DNA of 64,000 nt, taken from Lotus japonicus. Its lineage: Eukaryota > Streptophyta > Magnoliopsida > Fabales > Fabaceae. Both the position numbers and the translations under genes were made by a program. The stretch lies in contig NC_080042.1 in assembly GCF_012489685.1 (NCBI RefSeq), positions 34,601,158 to 34,665,157 of the forward strand. Reading direction: 5' to 3'. Below are positions 45,266 to 56,000 of this stretch, in pieces. Every line of letters begins with the position of its first letter. The first letter of the stretch is position 1. The notes under the pieces were generated by a model. That model was not told the origin of the DNA, did not search any database, and saw nothing but the letters and a program-made list of their open reading frames with translations.

Positions 45266-45658
45266 CTAGAATGGAGGATCCTTCCTCATTCTTCTGCATT
45301 CTTGGCGCTGCTCTACCCTCTCTTTCTCCAGACGGTCCAATGAATACTGGATGTTGTTGAGATTGGCGTTTAGCTCATCCCTCTCCAGACTCTCTTCTGT
45401 CATCTTGAGTCTCTTTTCTATGGCTTCTTTCTCTTCCAGCAGCCTCAGCTCAAGCTGGCTGAGTTCCTGAATTTCCTCCACAAAGGCAAGAAATTCTTTC
45501 AAATCCTTCTCCAGCTCTGGACAAAGGTCCTCTTCAAGCAATGTCTGTGTCAGCTCATGTATTGTTCGTGTACCATCAGGGTGCCGGATGTTAAGGAACA
45601 TGTCCTCCTCGAAGGCCTTCCTTCTGAGCTCTTCCAGTGCAACCATGTATGATGCCAT
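45266..45658 (-). CDS. Antisense coiled-coil ORF in the Sirevirus 3' region
   Basis: A 130-residue minus-strand frame starts with MASYMVALEELRRK. It is strongly acidic and basic with heptad-like Leu spacing from about residue 40 to 120 (LELRLLEEKEAIEKRL), so it should form a long coiled coil. No enzyme domain is seen. A TATA box (TATATAA on the minus strand, 45717-45711) lies 53 bases before the ATG, a good distance for its own transcript. It lies between the env-like stop and the 3' LTR, on the opposite strand. Additional antisense ORFs are known in some plant LTR elements, but I do not recognise this one. A chance open frame is less likely given its length, start context and TATA box. Confidence 0.55.
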   Translation of the reverse strand: MASYMVALEELRRKAFEEDMFLNIRHPDGTRTIHELTQTLLEEDLCPELEKDLKEFLAFVEEIQELSQLELRLLEEKEAIEKRLKMTEESLERDELNANLNNIQYSLDRLEKERVEQRQECRRMRKDPPF

Positions 45659-45710
45659 TTCTTTTTATGGAATTGATCGAGTTGTGCAGCTTACCCTCTT
45701 CTAAATCGCT

Positions 45711-45717
45711 TTATATA
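45711..45717 (-). promoter_or_regulatory. TATA box of the antisense ORF
   Basis: TATATAA on the minus strand, 53 bases upstream of the ATG at 45658. It is the only good TATA in the vicinity. Confidence 0.5.
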
Positions 45718-45904
45718 AGCTTCATTCTCTCCTTGGAAGTTATTTCTCCTACAGTTTCTCGAGGTTAAGTCCTTGGTAACTGAAGCTTCTCTTTACTCCC
45801 GTGGCCGGTGGTAAACGATTCTTCTTTTGCATTAACTCCTTTCCTTAATTCGCGTAACTCTCATTCCTACAGCGTTTGTTTCTCCATCCTTTCACTCAGA
45901 CCTT

Positions 45905-46430
45905 ATCTGAGGGGGAGTACCTTGTACTTCAAGCTGAGTTTTTCACACCCCATACTTTTTGCTTATGACAAAAAGGGGGAGTACACCTAGTTTTTGATGT
46001 GTAAGTGTGATTTATTTTGGAGAATTTAAGAGTTCCACTTTATGACCATAGATGTGTCACTGGGCAAATACAAGGAATACATTTCACTTCCTCTGAAGTG
46101 ATTCTATTTGACTCTGATACCACTTATCGTTGACTCTGAATACTTATGCGCTCTGATTATTTTATTTCATCTATGTCATGCGCCTTCACTCTGAACTCTT
46201 ATATTATTTAGCTCAGAATCTAGACATTTCTAACGTTTTCATTAAGTCTTAGATTCAGGGGGAGCTATGCTCAGAATCAAGCTGTGACTTGGATTCAGAA
46301 TGAGCAAAATAAACTATTCACATCAGGATAAGTCTTATTCTATATCTCTAAACTCTGAGTGAATTCAGTTTATTGTTTAAGAATTGTTCATCAAAATACT
46401 TAGTTTTGTCATCATCAAAAAGGGGGAGAT
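45905..46430 (+). repeat. Serial polypurine-tract-like motifs before the 3' LTR
   Basis: GAGGGGGAG (about 45909), AAAAAGGGGGAG (about 45969), AGGGGGAG (about 46257) and AAAAAGGGGGAG (46417-46428) recur in this stretch. The last directly precedes the LTR and is the likely functional tract. Repeated tracts upstream of the 3' LTR are described for Sireviruses. No gene is seen here. Confidence 0.7.
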
Positions 46431-47636
46431 TGTAAGATCAAGTTTTGATCGAGTAGTACAACTCTATGTTTTGATGATTACAAGTTAACATTTTAGTATG
46501 AACAATTATGGTACTCTAACGTGTTTTTCTGAGTGTGTTATTTATAGGCTGTGACCTCAATTCAATCTCACACAAATCAGAAGCACTGTGCATAAAGAGT
46601 GACCCAAGCAACGCTTTCGCTACATCTATGTTCAACTGAACAGTAGAAATGTTTCAGAAGATCTGAAGTTATACAAGCTCTGATATGGACTCAGTCACTT
46701 GAAGTTCTGAAGATCCAGAAGTTCTGACAACCAAGAAACTCTGAAGGTTCAGATGTTCTGATGGTGTAGAAGACTCTGAAGATCCAGAAGCTGAATAGTG
46801 GAAACTCTGATGTCCAGAAGCAAGATGACTCTGAAGACCATGTACTTCCCTCTGAGTTCAGAATCAGAAGATACAACGGTCAGAGGATCTGTGCTTTCCC
46901 TCTGACTCTGATCAACTGGCTTCACAAGTTCCAACATGAAGCATTCCCCTGATCAGAAGTCTCCTAGGTTTAAAGGTCAAGTCACTATCCAAGTACAAAA
47001 GCAAATGTACTATCCTGACGACCTACCTAACATTCTCAGCCACAGCAGAAGCTGGAATTTCCAGAACTGCCCTCCAACGGTAGCATTTCCATGCAGCGTT
47101 CGAACCCTAATCCTTGGAGTATAAATAGAGGCTGAAGATTGAAAGATGTGGTTGGAAGAATTACATACGCGCAAGCTATATTCAAAACCTTCTAAGCATT
47201 CTTTCATCTGAATTCATTGTGTTTACTCTTAGCTTTTCAGAAGCAAATTCTTTGTAAACATTCTTTCTTAAACAGTTTGTTTAGTTACCTTTAGGAGATC
47301 AAGGTTGATCGGATCCTAGAGAAGACTAAGAGAGTGAATCTTAGTGTGAGCTAAGTCAGTGTAATTGTTAGTCACTTGTAGGTTTCAAGTGCAGTTATAA
47401 CACTTACCTGATTAGTGGATTGCCTTCATTCTAAGAAGGAAGAAATCACCTTGATGGGTGGACTGGATTAGTTTGAGGGATTTATCAAGTGAACCAGGAT
47501 AAAAATCCTTGTGTGCTTTTCTATCTCTTATCTTAAGCACTTAGTTCTCGAAAGATTTGTTAAAATCTTTAAGGTGGAAGTTTTATCTTAAAAACGTTAT
47601 TCAAACCCCCCCTTTCTACCGTTTTTCATACCTTCA
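46431..47636 (+). repeat. 3' LTR of the Sirevirus-type element
   Basis: Starts TGTAAGATCA right after the polypurine tract and ends in a C-rich CCCCCCCTTTCTACC block followed by CATACCTTCA, as in Sirevirus LTRs; 1,206 bp. A TATA-like TATAAATA lies at 47121-47128. At 46660-46850 there are short diverged repeats (CTCTGAAGATCCAGAAG type). The 5' LTR is missing. Confidence 0.75.
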
Positions 47637-47880
47637 GTTTATGCTAGTGAGTTTGCGGATGTTCGTCAATTGTTGGACATGGATTGGGAGGCTCGCCTCA
47701 AACATACACCTCAGAAAGCTACTACTCCTGCTGATTGCCTCGCAAATATGGGTGTCTCATCTCAGATTCTCAGTGCGCGCTTACTATCCTTGATGATCCT
47801 CCTGATTGGGTTGCCCTGTTGATCTTCAAGGATGGTTTAGGGGTGTAGTTTTATTTGTTTGTTTAAATCTCCGATGTACC
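47637..47880 (+). pseudogene. LINE RNase H tail relic
   Basis: Readings DWEARLKHTPQKA, ADCLANMGVSSQ and, in another frame, LDDPPDWVALL are the C-terminal end of the plant LINE RNase H region. They are followed by a T-rich then A-rich tail (47840-47890). It directly abuts the Sirevirus 3' LTR, so the copia element probably inserted into this LINE. Confidence 0.7.
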
Positions 47881-48193
47881 AAAAAAAAACTATAACATAA
47901 ATTAATTTTAAAATAATTATTATAAAATTATATTTTAATAATTTAAATTTATTTAAAAAATGAAAAAGTGAGAACTTACTACCACCACCCCCGAATGCAC
48001 CATAAAACCGGCTATTACAGGTAAAAAAAAGGATATTGGGCCTTCTCCCTTCCATCATTCCTGACTCCATTTCACAAACCCTTATTCAGTTCACCACATC
48101 ATTCCAGACTCGCGCACAAAGCTACTATTTCCTGCCATCCGCCGTGAACCACCGTTCTCATCGCCGCCGATCCTGATCCGAAGTCCGGCAAAA
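47881..48193 (+). promoter_or_regulatory. Upstream region of the F-box gene
   Basis: AT-rich sequence, then a C-rich leader-like stretch (48100-48193) ahead of the ATG. No distinct promoter element is recognised. Confidence 0.35.
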
Positions 48194-49454
48194 ATGGTTG
48201 ACAGGATTAGCAGGCTATCAGATGAACTCCTCACTCACATTCTCTCGTTTCTCTCAACTGAAGAAGCTGTTGCCACTAGTGTTCTTTCAAAGAGATGGAG
48301 GCCTCTCTGGACCTCAGTCCCCGTTCTCGACTACGACGATGAAATCTATCTCAGAAACGGAAAACCCTCATATTGCTTTGAAAGGTTCGTATACGCAACC
48401 ATTTTACCCAGAGATTTGCACCAACCCATTACAAGCTTCCGTCTCAAATATGGGGCATCTGCTGCTGAACTTTTCGAGGGCGATGTTATTTATGACCGTT
48501 CAAATGCTGATATCAATATTTGGGTCAACACTGTTATAAGACGGGGTATTCAGAACCTTGACATCGAGATTTATCCTACAAATTTGTATTTTAGTTTGAG
48601 CTGCTCTAGTGTCAGCTGCAGAACTCTTGTTGTTCTCAAGTTGAATGGTTTATCTCTTAATGTTTCTTCTTCTGTTGGCCTTCCCTCACTCAAATCTCTA
48701 CATGTCGAAACAGTTCAATTTGAAGAGCCAAATTATCTTATGGGGCTTCTCTTTGGGTGTCCATTGCTTGAGGATTTGAAAATATGTTACATAGATTATG
48801 TTCAGGATAGCTATTTTTTAAATGAACAGTTTAATAACTTACACTTTCCCAAGTTGGTTAGGGCAAATCTACTTCATGTTAATATGGCTGGTCATGATAC
48901 TACTATTCTTCTGAAAGCAGTATGTAATGTGGAGTTTTTGTGCATTCACCAGGTTCGAACATGTCGGATTGGAAGTGTGTTTAGTTTGTTGTATTGTTTC
49001 GTATTTAGATAATATCATCGATATTTGTCATAATATGTCTTTATATGTATTGCAGTTTCGAGCTGATTTTGTGGTGCCTGAATTTCCTCATGTAAGACAT
49101 TTGGGCCTCTTCTTTGTTACTCATAACTGGCGTGTGGTGCTTTTGATGCTCAAGAATTGCCCCAACCTTCAAAGTTTTAAACTTAATTTGAATTGATCTT
49201 TTGAGGCTAAGGATGTTCTACCTTACCTTCAGTTTGGTGTTCCTGATTGCCTTACATCAGGCTTTACCAAGTGCTACCTTGAATACTACCGAGGCGCAGA
49301 AAGTGATCTACTGTTTGCAAAATATATTATGCAGAATTCACCATATTTACAGTCCATGAAAATTCATAGTGATGCACCTAATCAACTAGGAGTGCTAAAG
49401 AAGCTAGCTTTGTGCCCAAGGAAATCTGAATCGTGTGAACTTTCATTTAATTGA
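48194..49454 (+). pseudogene. F-box/LRR/FBD protein, with in-frame stop before the FBD domain
   Basis: Substrate-recognition subunit type of SCF ubiquitin ligases. Exon 1 is 48194-48952 and exon 2 starts at 49056 (GT-AG intron). The F-box is at residues 6-45 (ISRLSDELLTHILSFL, then SVLSKRWRPLW), followed by LRR-like residues (LPSLKSLHV, GCPLLEDLKI). At 49194-49196 a TGA ends the frame, but the same frame continues at once with FBD-type residues (DVLPYLQFGVP, CYLEYYRGAE, AKYIMQNSPYLQSMKI) to a second stop at 49452-49454. So a full-length FBD gene has either gained a nonsense codon or is expressed without most of its FBD domain. The first product would be 299 residues. Confidence 0.8.
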
Positions 49455-51031
49455 TAGGTTTGTTAGTAGCTGCAAACTTTTTACGAGATGATAGCTTTTC
49501 CATTTGTTAACATAATGCAAATACTGGACTTGAAGGCCATAGACCGTTTAATTATGTATCTTTGTGTACCCATTATCTGATGCTTTACCACGAGATATGA
49601 AGGTGTATATGGGAATGTTGTGTAGTGAGCTTCTTTGGTCTTCCTCTGGTTCTCCTCAAGCATCCTTTCAAGATCTTACTTCAGTAGCCAATCGTGTTAT
49701 AAGATACTTGCACAAGCACCAATTCCATGCTTATTTGGCTGCTACCATTTAGTGTTCCATATATTGCTCATTGACATCAGATTCCTTTCCAATTGCAAGG
49801 ATAGTATTTTGTGTTGATGTTTCTCTTTACCTTATATATCTTGTTATTTATGTTTAGATAGTCAATGCTAGATTAGCTAGGAATTCTTCCACAATGCATA
49901 TAAACTTTTTTCTGGTAAAGTTGTTTGTCTAATTAGTTATAGGCTTTTGTATTGGTTTCCCCTTTGTCTATTTATCAATGTTTTAAAATTACAACTTATT
50001 GTTCAATATATCATTTCTCTGTCACCATATTTTATCTCAATTGCAAAAAGATCGATTATGCAATGTTACATCTCATCTGACCCTCAAATATAATGGTTCC
50101 AGTTTATTAGGATAAACTGTTTTCGGAGTTTAATGATTTACCATATCTTTTGATTTAACAAATCTTTATCTTGCTTTTTGAGAAAATGAATTTTGAAAGT
50201 TATAAGATTTCTTTAATCTCTCAATTTGCAAATTTGCTGATTTGGTTGTTTTATGGTTTAAGTACCATGCAATTTCTCTCACGTTCTAGCTTTCTATCAT
50301 GTTCATTTTCATCAGGATGCTGTCTAATGCTATCCAAGTGTGCTGATCGTGAATCTTGAACTACTCCTTTTAGACTCTCTCGCTGGATCTGGTTATCCCA
50401 GCTGATCTTGCTTTGCTGTTACCACTGCTTCTCTGTTCTGGACTTCTGGCAGCTTTTGAGTCCTCTCTATCACCATAAACCTCATCAAGTAAAGGTTGCT
50501 CAACTTCCAAAGTTAATAATCATTTCCTCATTTCCCAATATGGAACTTCCATCTGCAGTCCTATTGTCCTCAAGTTCAGTTTCTTTGTCCGGGGAACAAG
50601 CTTGTAAAGTGAAGTAAGATCTTGAAAGGATGCTTGAGGAGAACCAGAGGAAGACCAAAGAAGCTCACTACACAACATACAGAGGCAGAAAGAAGAACCC
50701 TGAACTGTTATTGCTGTAAAGGAAGGTCTTGCACTTAGCATGAGAGCAGATATGACCAAACAGAATGTCCAAGAAATTTGTAAATGGGAGAATCCGGCAG
50801 TTCCATGAAGTTGTATTATTGTTCTTTTGTTCTCAGTATTTACATCAATATATGTATCAAACATCCACTTTTTACTAAATGTTTAACATCGAAATGGTTA
50901 TCAGACATCCAACATGTTATTGCTTATAAGTTATAAGAAAAAGAGCATATTGTCTAGTTTCACCAAACAGTACTAGGATCCTTTCAAGCAAGCAAATATG
51001 AGCTGCAAATTTTCTAACCAATGATTTCTAA
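49455..51031. other. 3' flank of the F-box gene with inverted repeats
   Basis: AT-rich sequence with no gene recognised. It contains a 69-bp perfect inverted repeat (listed separately), with about 920 bp between the arms. Short open frames in it have no recognisable product. Confidence 0.5.
49615..50678. repeat. 69-bp perfect inverted repeat with ~0.93-kb spacer
   Basis: 49615-49683 is the exact reverse complement of 50610-50678. The arms lie downstream of the F-box gene and are not AT-rich, so chance is excluded. A transcript through both arms would form a long hairpin. Confidence 0.9.
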
Positions 51032-51059
51032 CTAGTATATGTGCCCGTGCTTTGCACGG
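51032..51059 (-). terminator. Helitron 3' terminal hairpin and CTAG end
   Basis: CCGTGCAAAGCACGG (51059-51045) can form a 6-bp stem with a 3-base loop, and CTAG (51035-51032) ends the element. The hairpin acts as the transposition terminator in Helitrons. Confidence 0.88.
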
Positions 51060-51222
51060 TGTGTATTTTCTAAAGAATTTGTTGACCCAACATAAATTAT
51101 TCATTAGTTGAGGGTAACGTATTCCATCTAACGGTTCATAGAATTAAGAGACAACCCAGTACACCATAATAGACATTACATGGCAAAATGAAAATAACAG
51201 TACAACATTCAGGGCTAGATAG

Positions 51223-52143
51223 CTACTGATCCTCGTCGTGTATTAATACATCAATGAGGCCAACTTCTTCACTGGTGAAAAAAAATGTTAAGGAGTCACC
51301 CTCTTTCAATGAATGTGACTTGCAGAAAGCCCTCCAACCCCTACCAATCCTTGCATATGTCCGTTGTTCTGTTACACCAAGGATTTTACAATGAACCTCT
51401 TTGCCAGTTGGGCCTCTCAAGATCCAGGTGTGTCGTTTACCGTGAAGCAGATAATCATAAACATGAGAAGGTAAATTCTACAAAGCAGAACAATTAATAT
51501 TAGAATCATTGTTTTAGAACTACAAATGAAAAGTAAATTGGTAACACAATACCATCTGACTCGTTATTGATTGATTACGTGAGAGTCTGCAAGAGAAGAA
51601 GCATGGATACAATATCCAATCTCGATCCTGAGGTGTTAGGTTATCTTTGCTGTCTGACTGTGTGGATTTTGCATCACAAATCGAAGGAGGAGGGGGAGTT
51701 ATAACTGGAGGTGGAGGTGGGGGGAGGTAACATACTTCCTCAATACCTTCATTGTATATAAATAAATCAAAGTTGGAAAAACCCTGGTATTTAAGAAGGC
51801 ACCAGTTCAGGCCTTCCAATGAATAAAACTTACGGATCTCCAATAACCCTTGTCCCAAAAAAGGCTTTTCAGTTTTTCTTTCATATGATACCAAATGCAT
51901 CTTCCCAATGGGATCAAACAACTTCCACTGCTCAGTTAGTTCATGATCAAATTCTTCAGCAAATCTAGGTGAAACAAATGCTATTTCCTGAAAAATCAAA
52001 ATACGTATTTCAGTTGACAGATTCTAGTTAAATTAGAACATAAAACAACTAAGCTATATAATGGTAGACACCTGCTCAGGTAATGATAGAATGGCAATTG
52101 AATCTTTACATCCTAGAAGATCATCAACGAAATTCAGCTCCAT
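51223..52143 (-). CDS. B3-type DNA-binding protein gene within the Helitron
   Basis: Minus-strand exons are 52143-52072, 51987-51553 and 51477-51223, with GT-AG junctions all in phase 0, giving 253 residues. Two B3-like domains are seen. The first, from exon 2, has FVSPRFAEEF, then LFDPIGKMHLVSYE and FSNFDLFIYNEG. The second, in exon 3, has LPSHVYDYLL, WILRGPTGKEV, GRGWRAFCKSHSLKEGDSLTF and an IDVLIHDED tail. A Pro run (PPPPPPP) links them. B3 proteins bind DNA as plant transcription factors. The frame is intact. It lies between the helicase exon and the Helitron 3' end, in the Helitron's orientation, so it is probably captured host DNA. Confidence 0.7.
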
Positions 52144-53086
52144 TTACAGAGATTTGTTTTGATCTTTGATAACCACTTGCCTGCAAACCCGTTTGTCTAA
52201 AGCTGAATATATAATATATATAAGTATATAAGTATTAGACAATACACTACTATATTATGGCCGATTTAATTATTCTTGACAATATGGTTCAAAACATATG
52301 AATGAAGCTTTGAAAAAGTCAATGATATTCAAATGATATGTTACCATTGTCTGACATGCATTGAATTCACCTTACCAAGTTTGTCAAATTTATCTATCTA
52401 GTTTACCATAGTATATAAAACGCATTATGAGTATACCTCGTTTGGAAAATTTGGAAAGTTAGAATTGCATAGTATAAGTTATGAGGTATACCCGTTGACA
52501 ACCAGGTCTGAAATTGAAAAAAACGGGTATCTTTTTTAGTTGTTGAAACCAGTTTAATTCGGTGGATTACAAAAACATAGCTCATATATTTCCTAATATA
52601 TGTTTTCGTTATAGTCTTAAGCAGCATGAAATGCATTTCCAAATATTTGTTTGTCTATATAATTTGACAATGGTATATTAACTATTTTGGCAGGATTAAA
52701 TAACCATGCACGTAACTGATGCCAATAAATTTAATGACAGAAGATAAGATTACTATTTGCTTGTTGATAAGTTATGGAATAGACGTTGTTAGAATTGAGT
52801 AGAAATGTCTATCTTTGTGACTGTGTATAAGCAAAATTATTTAGAATTCAGTATAATAAAAATGGGTGGGCATCATATAACAATGATAGTGAACATGGAG
52901 CTGGCATTATAATACAATCACTCATATTACATTGCACGGGAACATTTTCTTCTAGGATTGAGTCTGCAAATAGAAATAGAAATGTATAAGGTTATTGCAT
53001 GCAATGGTATCCTAATGAAAATACATAATTATGCTGAAGAGGTTGTTCATTGATAAAACTTACGTAGTTTAACTGAAGCATGTGGA
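52144..53086. other. Non-coding part of the Helitron
   Basis: AT-rich, with no gene seen. It would hold the promoter of the B3-type gene and the 3' flank of the helicase gene. Confidence 0.5.
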
Positions 53087-56000
53087 TCAAAGGTTATTGA
53101 AAACCTCCTTGTATACCACATTTTTTGTCACAGTAGAAATTAAACCTTCTTCATCCAAGATCAAAATTTTCAAACCTTTTCTTGTCTTTACCCTTGATAA
53201 TGCCACGTATAATTGACCATGAGTAAAAACTGGTTTGGGTAGATACAGACCGACATGAGATAGCGTCTGGCCTTGGCTTTTATTAATCGTCATTGCAAAA
53301 CATAAACAGATTGGAAATTGACGCCTGACAAATTTGAAGGGAACACCTGAGTCCGAAGGAACTAAATCCATTCTAGATATAAGCACCTTCCCGCCTAACT
53401 GCTTTCCAGAAACAACATTTGCAACAATAACATTTTTTCCCAATTCTTTAACAATCATTCTGGTGCCATTGCAAAGTCCACCTGCTTGGTCAATGTTGCG
53501 CAACAACATGATAGGGACACCCACCTACAAAGTCAATTTGTGATTTGGTATGCCGGAGCATTGAATATTATTCAAGAACTCACTTGTGAACCACTCAGCT
53601 TCAACCTCTGAATCCTCATCTGACTTGCAAGTAGAATCACAACTCAAATATTCTCTAACCTCTCCTGGTATTTTAGACAGCATCTCATTGTTGATAGCTT
53701 CTACACTTTCTAATGTGGGGGCAAGAATAGCACGTTCTTCAAAGAACTTGTAATTTTTTCTACTCAAATTCTCCAGCATATCAGGGTAAGAAAAATCAAT
53801 CAAACTTTGAATTGGATTATCAAAGTCACGAATAAGAAGATCGTCTGGTATCTGAATGATAGATTCCCCATCCGCACTTGGGTTCACCTCTCCATCACCA
53901 ATATCTAGTAGCCAGTCAGCGAACTTTGTAATATCCAGGTTTGCATTAAGGGATTGAGAACTTGTCAGCCTCATGTTTTTGGTCAATTTAAGAACAGAAC
54001 ACTTCTTCCAAAGATAGGACGAATTAATGGTGGCATTAACTATATCACAGCGACTTCCTCTCTGTATAACTGGTAATATTTGCCTGAAGTCTCCCCCTAA
54101 CACAACCACTTTTCCACCAAAAGGCCTGCCATTAGTACCACCTGGATGCGACTTCATTATGTCATTTAAAGTCCTGTCCAAGGCTTCAAAACAAAATCTA
54201 TTAAGCATTGGTGCTTCATCCCATATGATCAAACTTGTTTTTTGTAATAGCTCTGCTTTTAAAGAACCTTGCGCCACATTGCAAGTTGAGCTCTCTTTTA
54301 TGGAAATGGGAATAGAAAATCGAGAATGCGCGGTTCTTCCCCCAGGTAGAAGTAATGAAGCAATTCCACTTGAAGCAACATTTAATACAATCAACCCTTG
54401 TGCCCTTACTGCAGCAGATAATGTGTTCCACAGATACGTTTTACCAGTACCTCCGAATCCATATAAAAAGAACAGTCCTCCAACACTACCTTTAACAGCA
54501 TCCATTACGAAATTGTATATTTGATGTTGTTCTGCGGTTAATGAATTGAGTAAAGAATCGTGCAGATTTGCCATCTCAGCTCTATCATAATTCAACTCAT
54601 CAGCTACTAATTTGTTCTCATACTGGCTGACATCAAGTAAATCAGGAAAGGGTAAACATGAATAATCTTTTAATGACCTTCCATTCATATTCAACAGCTT
54701 CTCCAGTTCTATTAAACAAAGATTTCTCAGGTCCTCATCATTTACTTGGAGATCTAAATATGAATTTAACCATATAATGTTAGATGGTACTCTAAGTCTA
54801 TTATTTGATTAAAATTAATTTTAATATAAGAACCTGGAATGCGTAGCTTTTTCCTCCTTTCATAGATTATCCCGTCGGACAAAATCCTCCAGGTTTTGTC
54901 CCACACAAATTCAGGCTTGCTCATAGTGTTCGTAGTAAGCAACATTACAAAGAACTTACGAAGCTGAAAACCTGCAATAAAAATTCAGCACATTTTATAT
55001 TAAACTTTGGTGCCTAAACTCTATGAAAGACAAAACATGTTTTGTGTTTAACAATGGATAAATAAATGCACAGTTTTATATAGTACTAACCTGATGCTAG
55101 ATCATTTGCTTCGATTATTGCATCTATAAATTCTTTGTCATCAGCTAACAATCCTAATGCATAACATGCGTCTTGAAAAGATGGACATACGACACCATCA
55201 ATGGTTCGAATGCTCTCCCAACTTGTGCAACCTTTTTGTATAGTTAGTAGAACTCTCAAGTAGTAAAGTTCTCCAACTCCATGAGGGATATATTGGAGTC
55301 TTCCAATAGATTGCCCTTTTTTCCTTGGATGCCATGTCTGGTTGTCATCATCGTAAACAAAGTACGATGGGAACTCTGCATATGTTATGTCTTTACCCTG
55401 TTCATACATACAATTGGCTTTCATCCAGGCTATAAACATAGTGTCTTTATCAGATGCTTTTTCAACAATGTGGTTCAAATCGCCATGATCTCTGAAACAT
55501 ACACTTTGCTTATTCGGTAGGTGGAAGGTCATTTTCTTAACCGAAGGCCACTTAACATGAATGTAATATTTGAAGGTCCTCCAAACAGCTTCACATGGAG
55601 TCAAATATCTGCAATCATAATATTGTTTAATCTCGTCTTTCACCTCAGGATCTGTGGAATCTTTATTTTGATTGGAAATCTCAACATTTACTCTATCAGG
55701 GCCTTTGCTGACATATTTGAACAGGTATTTGATCGCATTTGACTTGTTGCAGTACTCTACATTGATGTGACCATTGTATAGCATCAGAAGTTGAGGATTA
55801 TAAGGGACAACGTAACTGTTGTCCATACGAATCCCTTTCTTGTCAACATAAATGCCTGTGTCTCTCCTTTTATATACAGGATAACCATCTTCATCAATTA
55901 ATGTGGTGTCTTGGAATTTTTTGGGAAAAAATTTGCTACATTTACCATTAACCATGCCAGGAGATTTACCATGTCCTGGACCGCACGGCCCATGCAGCAT

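Noticed and set aside
54027..54524. 165-codon plus-strand frame
   Set aside because: Lies opposite the helicase exon with its Walker motifs; shadow.
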